Shown here one piece after another: positions 52,587 through 62,996 of a DNA stretch of 64,000 nucleotides. The position numbers and the translations under genes are program-made. The DNA comes from Lycocorax pyrrhopterus obiensis (taxonomy: Eukaryota; Chordata; Aves; Passeriformes; Paradisaeidae): positions 5,981,699-6,045,698 of the forward strand of contig JACSVZ010000007.1 in assembly GCA_014706295.1 (NCBI GenBank). Direction: 5' to 3'. Position 1 is the first letter of the stretch, and every line of letters starts with the position of its first letter. The notes below the pieces were generated by a model, which worked only from the letters and a program-made list of their open reading frames with translations, was not told the origin of the DNA and did not search any database.

Positions 52587-55500
52587 GAGAGGAGAGGATC
52601 AGACATCTGGCTGTGATGGTTCTTATGTCAGGCTGAAGAGCTGCTCTGCCACTGCTGTTTCTCAGGCCAAGCAAGGTTTGCAGACCAGCCAGGTGAAAAA
52701 GGAGATAGATACAAAGCATCAGTGCTCTTACAACGTCCTGTGGGATTTCCTTTGTAAATACAGCTGTAATTACTCCAGGCAGACAATTTGTAGCCCCAAA
52801 GCTCCTGGGAAATGAAGAAGAGATGTTTCCTGAATCCATCCAGTGACTCCTGAAACATGGTTTGGTTGTAAATGTGATCTAATGTGGAATTGTAAGTAAT
52901 CTAAGAAGGCACACATAGCTCTTCTAAGCAGGAGTAAATGTTGCCAGCACCATGTGGGACAACCACACCTTGTTTGTGACAGACTGCAAAGAACACACTA
53001 AAAAACCACAGTTTCTGAAACTGCAGTCCTAACTTAAGGTACCTGAGATGTTTTTGCAGGGTAGAAAACCTGCTCACATTTGTTCATCACATCATTAAGG
53101 TATGCTCATCAATGAATGAAGGTATTAAATCAAACAGCTGATGTGTTAATGAATAAATATATCATTATTATCTACAGTAGCAATCCAGGCATGCTTAGAG
53201 GACAATATGAAAATGCCTGAAACATGAGTGCACAAAGTCCCTTCCTTTTGCAATGCTTTAGAAAAACACTCAGGTTAATGATATTTTAGAGCAATGTTTG
53301 TTCTGATAAGTGGTTTAAATTTTAAAGATATTACCCCCTAGTTCAATATGTAATACCATATCCACTCCTTTTAGCTGGTTATAGCAACATTCTCATTTTA
53401 AAAGTTGACACACGGCAAGGTAAGAGGTTGTAATGTGGGGGGTTTCACAGTCCAAATGCTAAATGTATGAGAAGTTTTCTGGCTTTCTTCATTCTTTCCT
53501 TATGAAATAAAATAGCCAAACTCTTACTGTCACCTCCTCTGTTTTGGTGCTAAGAGAAACCAACAACTTGACATTAAAGTGCTTTTCAACTTTTTATATG
53601 GATGTCAATCAAATTTCATTGATTCAGCGCTCATGTTATTTGTAGCTTTTCTTTCCGTGGCCCTTTTGGGACATGCACATGTTTAAATTATTCATTAGCT
53701 AAAGTGCTTACCTGCCCTGCATTTAATCAGAACTAAAGATCCTCCTCCTCCTTCTGTGCAACCTGAAATTCTGGGTTTATGTTCAGGTGTTGATCCCTGT
53801 GTATAAAACTTTGTTGTCCATGCATGTGATACTAATTTCCATCACTTCATAAATGGTTTTCTCAGTAATACATCATCTAAATACACCATCTAATTTGTAC
53901 TATTAGTTGCAGACTTCTAAGAGTATTTTTCATTCAATTTTAGATCTTAATTCTCTTCCTTTCTTTTCTCTTTGAAGCTACTTCACTTTTCAGGATGTTA
54001 TGACTTTAAAGTGTGTTCAATAAAACAGATCTTGTGTAGGTGCTGCTGGTAGGAAGTTCAAGGGTGTGAATTGTGTTTCCATGCTCACAGTGTTATTTGT
54101 ATCAATAGCAAAAGGTTCTAAAGGTGAGTAAATAGGAATGTTCATCCTGGAAATTGTAGACATGATGCAGTGAAAGAAAAGAAAAGGAAGGATGTGGCTT
54201 TTGCATAGAAGTAGAATGGAAAGTTCATTTAGTATTTCTGAAAATATTCAGTTTTCATGGTCATGTAGTCAGATAAACTTAATTTTTTGAAAAAAAATTT
54301 GTGTTTTCCGATCATCAGGACCACTGACAGGAGAGCAGTGGTAATGTGGTCCACAGTGCTTTCAACTCCCTGCCACCTCTGACAGGCATCAGCCTTAGAA
54401 GAGTTTCTCTGTTTTCACTTTTTTCTTCCTATTTGAAAGAGATACTGTGTCATCCTGAGCACAAGTGAGATCAGATCCTCAAATAAATCTAGGATCTAGG
54501 CTAAGAATGGGGTTAGGATGATTACACCTTAATAGATCTGTGAAAAAGTCTGGAGAGGTGTAAGCTATTTCAAACAATCTTACACTCCATATAGTTTTTC
54601 AATCCATGGTATATATCAGATTTTTTCCCCCTGCATAAAATCTATAAGACTGCTTGAATTAGAATTTAATTTCAAAAGGGGTTACAATCTCAACCCTATA
54701 AACAGTCTTATTTGTTGAGCTAGTTAGTACCAGAAAAGAAAAGGGTATATGCTCAGGCTGCCTTTTGCTGCTTCTTTTACTTGCTAATCACTTCTTTTAA
54801 TTTGCTGATCAAATATTAAACCAAAAGCAACCACAAGGTTTTATTCTGCCAAATATTATTTTTGCTATTTCTATTCAGCAGCTCCACACAACCTCCTCCC
54901 TTATGCGTGCTCTGTTACCTTTCTCATGGACCTCAGTAGAACACAATAATATTGATTCAACACTCAAAAACGTGTCTTGCAGCAGCTTGAGTTCTTCTGT
55001 TGGTTTGTCAAAGACTTTCTTAACCCCCACCCCCAGCAGTGATAGCAACTAGATTGTCACTTAGGGAGAAAACGTGTGAAGCAAAATCATGTTTGTGCTC
55101 TTTCAGCTTTAAAAGGGGGAAAAAAAAATAAAGGAAACCAATAAAAACCCACAATTCAAAACACCACATAACACACACACACAAACAGGGAGGAAAAAAA
55201 AAGACCATTTTCTTACACTGCTCAGTATATGGCATTCCTATAGCTGGAGATCCTAATCACGGTAACAAAAATAAAATAGAACAGAAATAAAGAAAATGGA
55301 AAACATTAGGATGCAGGATGCTGCGTGGTGCTTGCCTCATTTGTGCTGTGTGACAGGAATTGCCAGCAGGCTGCTCAGGCTCACAGTGGAAAAGTACTGT
55401 CTGCTTCATCCAGGGAAAGTAGGGTTCCCCTGCCCCATGAGGCTCTCAAGGTTCTCACCTGGCACTTTCCTAATAGCCAGGATTTGCTCTGCAGCTCTCG

Positions 55501-58500
55501 TTTGACCCTGGTTTTAAGCATGTATTTGTGCAGGGGAAGGAAAAGGGACACATTTGCCTCTTGCAGAAAATTCACGAGTTATTTACCCTTTGGGCTTTCC
55601 TGTGGGCTTTACCAAATATGCTCAGCTTGTTGCAGAAGAACACTTTCTAAAATCTAAAGGCCTTTAAAAGAGAAAGAAGATGATCCAAATTCCTATTTTA
55701 TCCAAAGTGTTGACAATACAAAAATGAAAATGTTGGGTTTCGGGTGTACTGAGTACATTTTTGCACTGGCTTCCTTCAAAGAGATCCACAGTGCACTTGA
55801 GCCAGATGTGTTGCTGAGGGATGCAGGAAGAATTTAGGTTCCTGCCAGCTCCATAAATTTGTCCTTCATGTGGATACTGGAAGCAGTTGAAATTTGTCAG
55901 ATTATTAAAAAGCTAACAAAACCCACGAGAGTTTTCTGTTGTATATGTGCAGTCTGTGCCTGTCCCTACACCTGGGTAGTAGTTTTGGGTGGTGCCTAAG
56001 ATCAGCCCATTTCTCCTTAGTCACAGCAACTCGGGAAGGACTCTGGATTTTGGATGTTGGGCAACATTAAACAACAGTTGTTCAAATTTGTATCCATACT
56101 CCTTACAAGTATGCACACAGAAATTAACGAAGAAGTAACTGCAACAACTGTGGTTTATGTTAATGTATATTTTTAATGCTTCATTCCTAAACACTGCATA
56201 TACATTTCTTTTACCATTTCCAACCCTGCACTGCAGCCAAAATTTGTGTGCATCTGGAAAATGTCTGCACAGGAGTGGAGGAAGGAAGAGAAGAGAACAT
56301 GCCTCCATTTGACCTCTATGAACTTTCACATTTCTGTCTTAAATTGTTACAGGACAAAAGACAGTGAAATGGCCATAACATTATCTATCTGCCCTAACAA
56401 AGGAGCAGAAGATAGGTAATGTTTGGCAAAGTGCTCTGTATTGGAAAATTATGGCAGGCTCAAGTTTACTGGTATTTAACACATCCTGAATCTTGTAGGC
56501 AGAGTGTGTCTCACACTGAAATGTTCCTTAACAGGGATTCAACTCTGATATCATTAAAATTTAAATATAATAATAATTTAAATACAAACATATTTTTATT
56601 TACATTAATGTCAAGATTAATATTAATTTTCCTAACAAAGAACTCAAAGCCTTAATTGTACCAGACTGACATGTGACAGAATTCTTCCATCACCGTGGGT
56701 CAAGTGATCCAAGTGATTCCCGGCCTCCTGCCTTTAAATGGTGCAGTTGTGTCTGCCTCTTGTCTTTTCTGAGACAGGGCATTGAAATGCAATGTCACTC
56801 CACACATTCCACCTGATCTGGTATCAGCTCAGGTGCCAGGAGCTGCTCTCCACTTGCTTTTCCCCTGTCCCTGTTCTGCCACGTCCATATTAGATGTATT
56901 CTCCACCTAAAGATCAGCTACACAAACGCCCACCTCTCTGTTATTTTTACAGTGTATTGCTTACACTGTTTGAAACAGAGAATTCCTATAGGGAATTCTT
57001 GGAAACCCTTATAATGCAGTAAATCCTTTAGCTACTCCAAGCCAGTTAATAGGCTTTTTAAGACTAATCACAGCTCTGTACTTGACAAATACATCAGGAT
57101 ACTGCATTCACTGAGGGAAGTTGATACCGTCATTCATAATTTTATGACTTTGCATTAGACAAACTGAAATCAGGCTTCTATCTCTAATGAAAAAAAAAGT
57201 CATTTGCATTCGTTTCTGGGAAAGGCAGGATTAATGACATTAAATACTTAGCAACTCTTCTTCTCAGAGTCTTTAATTCAACGTAAGATAATTTACACAG
57301 TAAGAAACAACTTTTAAAGACTCTGGAACAGAAGTGGCCAGAACATTTTACACATTAGCAAATTCTTCTTAACTTGCCTCTTAAAGAGGAACTAAATACT
57401 CTAACTTTTAGATATCTTACTTTTGAAACTTCTTGATAACTACTAAAAAATCGTTGTCTTTGAGCTGTTCTGTTTTTATTAATATGCTGAGAGTGCTTTG
57501 AGCCAGTAAAAATCCACAAATAAATACCACATTTTTATAAGCATTTATAGGAAGAATAAACTCCTTATGACTACAGTAGAACAGTGTCTGTGCACTGCTA
57601 TGCATGCATGGGCATTATTATTGGTTACCTAACTAAAATAGGAAGGATAAATAACACTGTAAAAACACCTCACATTTAAAATAAATGTGGTCTTTAGTTG
57701 CTCTGAACCAGTGTATTTTGGCATAACATTGAAAATAAGAAAACCGACAAAACCTCGACTTGACTCTATTAATCCAAGTCCTGTAGCTGAAGAAAACTTG
57801 GGTTGACACCAGAGCAGTATTTAGAGCAGAACTACCAAAATAATATTTTAAATAATTCTGCATTTGTTGTTGCACACGAGAAAAATGCCACGAAGGGTTT
57901 CCAGCTCTTCATCTGTGGACAGGAGCCTGCAGTCAGGCCTGATTTCATTGCCACTTGCCGAGGAATGTGGAAGCTGCAGTCAGCAGGGCAGGGCAGGGCA
58001 GGGCATGATTCAGCAGGGCTCTTCCCGAGGGAGCGGCTGACAAAGGCGGGATGAACCGAGGCGTTCTCACATCCACGGGCAGCCGTCTGCCAAAGCCTTG
58101 GCTGAACTCTCCAGGGCTGGCAGTGACCACTCATCTCTCTCTTACATGAGCATTAAAACTCTGCTAATGAGTTCTTTTCTGCACACACGGTAGCACTTCC
58201 AAGAACTTTTGGCGTTGGGACTCCCATTAGCTTTGGGGGCGGGGGTAAAATGTAAGCCAGCAATCAAGGCCTCAGGGTATTTCTCTGCTATTTTAGCCCT
58301 AATTCTTGCAAGGTTTTTTTATTATTATTATACCACCGAGGCATAAGCACACTGCTGCAGCTCTGTATCACCTATTAAAGTGCAGACCTCCTTGATTGAT
58401 GCCGAGGCCCTCTGGATCCCGGGATTTGGGAGTGCCCTCTCCCGGCCCCCTCGGCCATCCCCACAAACCAGGGGCGCGTCGGTATTTCCCAGCTCGAAGC

Positions 58501-58572
58501 ACCAGCTCCACGCAGTTCCCTCCGGCAGCAAACCTGGCCGCGGTCACCGACACTCTTCCCCTGCATTTGCAG
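52587..58572 (+). other. SPON1: SPON1 intron, rest of the 19.9-kb intron
   Basis: AT-rich intron with A-rich low complexity at about 55115-55205. From about 57960 it becomes GC- and CpG-richer toward the exon at 58573, with a short (GGGCA)n run at 57983-58005. No exon or RNA gene was recognised. Confidence 0.7.
57983..58005. repeat. (GCAGG)n short tandem repeat
   Basis: Four to five perfect 5-bp units lie in the GC-rich approach to the spondin-domain exon. Confidence 0.85.
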
Positions 58573-58774
58573 GAGAGCTGCTCCCTCTGCCGAGTTTTCC
58601 GTGGATCGCCACCGGCACCTGATGTCCTTCCTCACCATGCTGGGCCCCAGCCCCGACTGGAACGTGGGGCTCTCTGCCGAGGATCTCTGCACCAAGGACT
58701 GCGGCTGGGTCCAGAAAGTCGTGCAGGATTTAATCCCCTGGGATGCTGGCACGGACAGCGGCGTCACCTACGAG
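58573..58774 (+). CDS. SPON1: SPON1 exon, C-terminal part of the spondin domain
   Basis: This 202-bp exon starts with one base completing the split Val codon. It then reads RAAPSAEFSVDRHRHLMS, a Phe-Leu-Thr-Met stretch, GPSPDWNVGLSAEDLCTK and DCGWVQKVVQDLIPWDAGTD, ending at TYE. This is the most conserved part of the Spondin_N domain, including the two Cys of the LCTKDCGW motif and the acidic/Trp IPWDAGTDSG motif. The acceptor is CTGCATTTGCAG and the donor is GAG|GTACAG, a weaker site than most others here. The exon leaves at phase 0. It lies in a local CpG- and GC-rich patch that extends into the upstream intron, unlike the AT-rich surroundings. The frame continues open past the donor for only about eight codons before a stop, which supports splicing there. 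Confidence 0.96.
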
Positions 58775-59019
58775 GTACAGGCGCTATCTGTAATTTAGTC
58801 AGGTACATCACCTCGAAGCAGTGGGGTAGGAAAGCTGTTTGATCCATGGTGATGCCCTAGCTGCCTTTATACCTTTCACTCTAGTAAAAATTTTTCCTAA
58901 AATGAATTAAAATTCATTTAAACAGATGTTAACTACGCTTAACTGTCGGTTGTTCTGCCTGAATTCCTTCAGCATTAGCATTGATGGGATAATATTACGT
59001 TCACTTGGGGTACCATTAC

Positions 59020-59198
59020 CACAGAATGACAGGATGGGTCAGGTTGGAAGCAACCACAGTGAGCCATCTGCTCCAGCCTCCCCATTTAAGCAGGGTCATC
59101 CTAGAGCAGATTATAGGATTCTGTGCAGTTCTTGAATATCTCCAGTAAGGGAGGCTCTGCACCCACTCTGGGCAATCTTTTCCAGTGCTTGGTCGCAG
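59020..59198 (-). mobile_element. CR1 LINE 3'-end fragment, split by an LTR
   Basis: On the + strand the block opens with the CR1 3'-terminal signature in reverse complement, CACAGAATGACAGGATGG, then AGGTTGGAAGC. It continues with the usual AAGCAGGGTCATCCTAGAGC and GGGCAATCTTTTCCAGTGCTT phrases. It breaks at 59198, where an LTR begins. About 20 bases resembling the next part of CR1 (CACAGTAAAGAATTTCTT) resume at 59668 beyond the LTR. Confidence 0.85.
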
Positions 59199-59663
59199 TG
59201 ATGCCTTTTCCTGGTCTTAAAATCAAGAGTCAGACACGGTTAGAAGGGAAAAAGGGATTTTACCTCTGTATTTATTTTAAGGATCCTTAGGTGCACCACA
59301 TCCAGGTCAAATGCACCCCAATGCACACCACAATGCACACCCCCAAAGGATCTGGTCTAACATTGTAGGTGTTACTAATTAGCACATCTATCAAAGATTC
59401 CCCAATGAGAGGCTCGAGTGAGCCCCCCTCCCCAAGGAAGCTTCCCCTGGATGGTTCTATCTCAGTTTACAAAATGTGTTCTGGAGAGGACCTTGGTGTC
59501 TGGGGCTTTCTGTTCCCTAACTACGAAGCTTCTAAGATATTTAGTCTCCCAGCTTGACAAATAAGTCTAAGAATGTAGGCTAAAACCCACTAAAAATACA
59601 GAAGTTATAAAAAGGTAAATAAAAGGGGTATAAAAGAAAAGGCAAAAAATCATCATGGCATCA
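59199..59663 (-). mobile_element. Solo LTR inserted in the CR1 fragment
   Basis: A 465-bp block bounded by the perfect inverted repeat TGATGCC...GGCATCA, consistent with TG...CA LTR termini. Read on the minus strand it has an AATAAA signal (59276-59271) followed by about 70 bp to the end, as expected for R/U5. TATA-like motifs near 59603-59635 on the other strand leave the orientation open. The flanks GCAG (59195-59198) and ACAG (59664-59667) resemble a decayed target-site duplication. No retroviral gene adjoins it. The family was not identified. Confidence 0.6.
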
Positions 59664-59883
59664 ACAGCACAGTAAAGAATTTCTTATTCATGTTCACCTG
59701 TTACATTCACCTATTGAATAAACAGAGGACTTTGGTCACAACGGAGCCTTTAGGTGCCCACCCCCTTTTGTACAGACCAAAGCAGTGCCATCAGCAGATA
59801 CATCAACTTGAGTTTGGGACTGTTTCCATCCAATGCCAACTGTTCTGTTTGGCACAGAAAACTTCAACTATTTCTTACAGCAA

Positions 59884-59975
59884 AGCAGAAGAAAAACAAC
59901 AACAAAACCAAAACAAACAAAACCCCCAAAATAAACAAACAAACCCAAACAAAAAAAAAATCAAAAAATCCCCTT
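59884..59975. repeat. A/C-rich low-complexity tract
   Basis: Irregular CAAAA, AAAC and AAACCC units lie in the intron about 140 bp before the exon at 60119. There is no adjoining SINE body and no 3'-end signature, so it is called simple sequence rather than a retroposon tail. Confidence 0.75.
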
Positions 59976-60118
59976 ACCAGTAAGTATGAATGTACCAAGT
60001 TCAACTTACATTGGAATTTTGCAGTTTAGCATTTCAGAGAAGTTTTCATTTCTGCAGATTAATTGTACTATTAATCATTAGTTTCTTGTTTAACTTTTTT
60101 TTTTCTTTTTGATTGCAG

Positions 60119-60259
60119 TCTCCTAACAAACCTACAGTGCCTCAGGAGAAGATCAGACCTCTTACAAGCTTAGATCATCCTCAAAGCCCATTTTATGACC
60201 CAGAAGGCGGATCTATCAAGCTAGTGGCCAGAGTTGTCATTGAGAGAATTGCACGAAAG
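60119..60259 (+). CDS. SPON1: SPON1 exon, spondin domain end and linker
   Basis: This 141-bp exon is exactly 47 codons, phase 0 in and out. It encodes SPNKPTVPQEKIRPLTSLDH, PQSPFYDPEGGSIKLVARVV and IERIARK, the end of the spondin domain and start of the linker to the thrombospondin repeats. The acceptor has a long T tract ending in GATTGCAG and the donor is AAG|GTAGAA. The residues after GGSI are Lys-Leu, where the mammalian protein as I remember it has Thr-Gln; the flanking residues match. The exon sits between the intron carrying the CR1/LTR cluster and a 324-bp intron. Confidence 0.95.
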
Positions 60260-60583
60260 GTAGAATATATATGAGTAAAATTCTCAAGCAAGCAAAAATC
60301 CAGTTCATAAACCAAAAAACCAATCAATGCTTTCTCCTCCTTCCCTCCAAATCTACACTCCTTAACCTACCCACAGCAAACATAAGAGCAGAAAAAATTT
60401 AAACTGTCTTAAAGTATTAGTTCTCCTAATTCTGGTAATTATTTCATCTGCTCAGTTGGGGATTTTCTTTACATATGCCTAGGAATTCGAAGAGAAAAAG
60501 GTGCTGCAGATGCAGCAATGTACTGGTTGAACCCCTCACAGATGAGTTTCCTCTTCTCAGTGTTCACCATCCTTTTTTTTCAG
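60260..60583 (+). other. SPON1: SPON1 intron (324 bp)
   Basis: Short intron between two linker exons, with donor GTAGAA and acceptor after eight T. Nothing else is seen in it. Confidence 0.9.
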
Positions 60584-60659
60584 GGGGAGCAGTGCAATAT
60601 CGTTCCCGATAACATAGATGATATTGTGGCAGATCTAGCACCGGAGGAAAAAGAAGAAG
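60584..60659 (+). CDS. SPON1: SPON1 exon, acidic linker before TSR1
   Basis: This 76-bp exon encodes GEQCNIVPDNIDDIVADLAP followed by EEKEE and one base of an Asp codon. It is the acidic linker joining the spondin domain to the first thrombospondin repeat. The acceptor follows an eight-T run (TTTTTTTTCAG) and the donor is GAAG|GTATGT. It leaves at phase 1, matching the exon at 61100, where the split codon gives Asp. The Asp/Glu-rich composition suggests a flexible solvent-exposed hinge; that is inference. The frame stays open into the following intron for about 70 bp, but the strong donor and the exact phase match support splicing. Confidence 0.95.
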
Positions 60660-61099
60660 GTATGTTTGAAATCAGTTTGTGCGTTACTAATAATTTATAT
60701 TTTGTTCCATTCCCTACTGTCATTTGTAGATAAGGTACAAAACTGACTTAGAAGCAAAAATTGCACTCAGTGTCAAACAATGATTTAGGTTTTGATCTCT
60801 TCTGGTCTCTTCTATTAGCCTTCCCTTGTACAGAAAAGAAATTGCATGTATACCTAGGAGATGACAATAACAATACAGGCAATAGAAGAGAGAAGACTTT
60901 TGGGGTTCAAATAAAAATTTTTTGTTTTTTAAATGAAAGTTGGCAATTGGTAATTCTTCTTTCTTCTCAGCTAAAATGGAGAAGATAGAATGCAGAAAGA
61001 AATAATGTATCCTATTGGAATCTAAATAGTCATCAGCCAAGTAAAGGGAAGAAAATGGAAGACTGTTTTTAACATTCAATGCCTTTCCTTACTTTTCAG
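60660..61099 (+). other. SPON1: SPON1 intron (440 bp)
   Basis: Short AT-rich intron between the acidic linker exon and TSR1, with donor GTATGT and acceptor CTTTTCAG. Nothing else is seen in it. Confidence 0.9.
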
Positions 61100-61282
61100 A
61101 TGACACCCCTGAGACCTGCATATATTCAAACTGGTCCCCCTGGTCGGCCTGCAGCTCTTCTACCTGTGAAAAGGGCAAGAGAATGAGGCAGAGAATGCTT
61201 AAAGCTCAGCTGGACCTCAGTGTGCCCTGCCCAGACACCCAGGATTTTCAGCCCTGCATGGGTCCGGGCTGCAGTGACGAAG
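61100..61282 (+). CDS. SPON1: SPON1 exon, thrombospondin type-1 repeat 1
   Basis: This 183-bp exon, phase 1 in and out, encodes DDTPETCIYSNWSPWSACSS, then STCEKGKRMRQRMLKAQLDL and SVPCPDTQDFQPCMGPGC, ending SDE. It is TSR1 of F-spondin: the WSPW C-mannosylation motif, the basic KGKRMRQRM strand and six Cys in TSR order are all visible. The usual O-fucose consensus (Cys-x-x-Ser/Thr-Cys-Gly) is not met, because the sequence reads CSSSTCEKG. The acceptor is CTTTTCAG and the donor GAAG|GTAACC. TSR repeats of F-spondin mediate matrix attachment and are separated from the spondin half by plasmin cleavage in known vertebrate proteins. Symmetric phase-1 exons of this kind are the normal unit of TSR duplication. 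Confidence 0.96.
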
Positions 61283-61602
61283 GTAACCAAGAATGGAAGG
61301 TGCAGGAGAAGAATACCTTGTAGAGTTTACTTTTCCTTCAAAGTTCTTAGGGATGTCGGTTGCTGTAGTATGGCTTGAGTTGTGGCAAAGAGAAAACTGC
61401 TGAGGATCATGAATGGAAGCGGTCTGTGGTCAGTTCTGCATCTCAGCTGCGTCAGGGGATGAAGTACCCAGGAGTGTAAAGGAAAGGAGTGAAGGATGCA
61501 GTGGGGGAGAGGACAGTGTGAAAGGCAGCATGAAAGGGACGCTGCACACAAACGGGCAGCAGTTCTGTCAATGCCCACAACTGAATGCTCTCTGTGTTTC
61601 AG
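61283..61602 (+). other. SPON1: SPON1 intron (320 bp)
   Basis: Short intron between TSR1 and TSR2, with donor GTAACC and acceptor GTGTTTCAG. Nothing else is seen in it. Confidence 0.9.
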
Positions 61603-61773
61603 ATGCTTCCACCTGCATGATGTCTGACTGGATCACGTGGTCCCCCTGCAGTGTCTCCTGTGGGATGGGAACAAGATCCAGGGAGAGATACGTAAAGCAG
61701 TTCCCTGAGGATGGCTCCATGTGCAAAGTGCCTACTGAGGAGACTGAGAAGTGTATTGTAAATGAAGAATGCT
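61603..61773 (+). CDS. SPON1: SPON1 exon, thrombospondin type-1 repeat 2
   Basis: This 171-bp exon, phase 1 in and out, encodes DASTCMMSDWITWSPCSVSC, then GMGTRSRERYVKQFPEDGSM and CKVPTEETEKCIVNEEC. It is TSR2. It has the WITW C-mannosylation site, the CSVSCG O-fucosylation consensus, the Arg-rich RSRERY strand and the ETEKC...EEC ending. The acceptor is CTGTGTTTCAG and the donor TGCT|GTAAGT. The intron before it is 320 bp. The intron after it is 1055 bp and is almost entirely a CR1 insertion. Confidence 0.96.
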
Positions 61774-62828
61774 GTAAGTATTTTATTCATCTTTATAAAA
61801 TCCAGCCATTGGCAGGAGCACTGCCCAAATCCTTTTATATATGAGTCTTAGTGGGGTCCCCAGAGCTCCATCGTAGGCTCTGTGCTTTTCAATACCTTAA
61901 TAAACGACTTGGGTGCAAGACTGGAAGAGATACTAAGCGAGTTCACAGGTGATACAAAACTGGGAGGAGCTGCTGACTGCCTGGAAGGCAGAGAAGCCCT
62001 GCAGAGACACCCTGACAAGTGAGAGGGCTGGGCAGTCACCAACCATGTGAAGCTCAGCAAGGGAAAGTGCTGGGTTCTGCACTTGGGATAGGGCAACCCT
62101 GGATGTACAGACAGACTGGGGAATGAGAGGCTGGAAAACAGTGCCAGGGAAACAGACCTGGAGGTCCTGATCAATGGGAAGTTGAACATGAGCCAGCAGT
62201 GCCCTGGAGCCAGGAGGGCAAACCTGGGGGGCATCAGGCACAACATTGCCAGCCAGGCAAGGGAGGGGATTGTCCTGCTCTGCTCTGGGCTGGGGCAGCC
62301 TCACCTCGAGTGCTGGGGCAGTTTTGGGTGCCACAGTATAAAAAAGACATTAAACTGTTACAGAGAGCATCCAAAGGAGGCCACGAGGAAGGTGAAGGGC
62401 CTTGAGGGGAAACCGTGTGAGGAGCAGCTGAGGTCACTTGGTCTGTTCAGCCTGGAGGAGACTGAGGTCAGACCTCATTGCAGCTACAACTTCCTCATGA
62501 GGAGAAGAGGAGGGGCAGGCACTGCTCTCTTCTCTCTGGTGTCAGTGACAGGACCCAAGGGAATGGCCTGAAGTTGTGTCAGGGGAGGTTTAGGTTGGAT
62601 ATCTGGAAAAATTTGGGCACTGAAACAGGGTCCCCAGGGAAGTGGTCACAACACCAAGCCTGACAGAGTTCAAGAAGCGTTTGGACAACACTCTCAGGGA
62701 CATGGTGTGACACTTGGGGATGGCCCTGTGCAGGGCCAGGAGTTGGGCTCAATAATCCTTGTGGGTCCCTTCCAACTCAGCTGATCCTGTGATACCTACG
62801 AACAATTTTCTCTGTCCACTTTGAACAG
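61774..62828 (+). other. SPON1: SPON1 intron (1055 bp), mostly CR1
   Basis: Without the CR1 this intron would be only about 105 bp: some 70 bp before the element and about 34 bp after it. Donor GTAAGT, acceptor TTGAACAG. Confidence 0.85.
61846..62794 (+). mobile_element. CR1 LINE, 5'-truncated, sense orientation
   Basis: About 950 bp of CR1 covering the end of ORF2 and the 3' UTR. Recognisable pieces in order are LFNTLINDLG (reverse-transcriptase end), a TKLGGAADCLEGREAL-like segment, LNMSQQCPGARRANL, KVKGLEGKPCEEQLRSLGLF, and QGRFRLDIW, followed by the 3' UTR phrases GGGCTCAATAATCCTTGTGG and TCCCTTCCAACTCAGCTGAT. In-frame stops and frame changes show it is dead. It is 5'-truncated, as usual for CR1, and ends with TCCTGTGATA, a short form of the CR1 3' terminal repeat. 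It fills nearly all of the intron between TSR2 and TSR3. Confidence 0.93.
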
Positions 62829-62996
62829 CTCCCAGCAGCTGCCTGGTCACTGAATGGGGCGAGTGGGATGAATGCAGTGCCAGCTGTGGCACAGGGATGA
62901 AGAGACGGCACAGAATGATCAAGATGACTCCTGCTGATGGATCCATGTGCAAGGCAGAGACCACGGAGGCAGAGAAGTGCATGATGCCTGAATGCC
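62829..62996 (+). CDS. SPON1: SPON1 exon, thrombospondin type-1 repeat 3
   Basis: This 168-bp exon, phase 1 in and out, encodes SPSSCLVTEWGEWDECSASC, then GTGMKRRHRMIKMTPADGSM and CKAETTEAEKCMMPEC, with one base of a His (or other C-initial) codon. It is TSR3: WGEW mannosylation motif, CSASCG O-fucose consensus, basic KRRHRM strand and EAEKCMMPEC ending. The acceptor is a short pyrimidine stretch, TCTCTGTCC, ending in TTTGAACAG; the donor is GTGAGT. The CR1 upstream stops only about 34 bp before the exon, so the branch point probably lies within CR1-derived sequence. If spliced directly to 63867 the next residue is His, as in known F-spondins. Confidence 0.96.

Larger units (their letters stand above)
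58775..60118 (+). other. SPON1: SPON1 intron (1344 bp)
   Basis: The intron contains the split CR1, the nested LTR and the A/C-rich tract. It ends with a T-rich polypyrimidine stretch and GATTGCAG. Confidence 0.9.

Noticed and set aside
52579..52815. Open frame following the tandem duplication
   Set aside because: An overlapping antisense frame is equally open, no domain is recognisable, and there is no splice or start context.
59884..59975. A/C-rich tract as a SINE or LINE tail
   Set aside because: No SINE body, promoter boxes or target-site duplication adjoin it; similar tracts occur elsewhere as simple sequence.
61413..61844. A 143-codon open frame containing TSR2 residues
   Set aside because: It is the TSR2 exon extended into both flanking introns; the AG/GT borders and phase matches show the real exon is 61603-61773.
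62182..62571. A 129-codon open frame that looks like a protein gene
   Set aside because: It is the decayed end of CR1 ORF2, interrupted upstream and downstream by stops.
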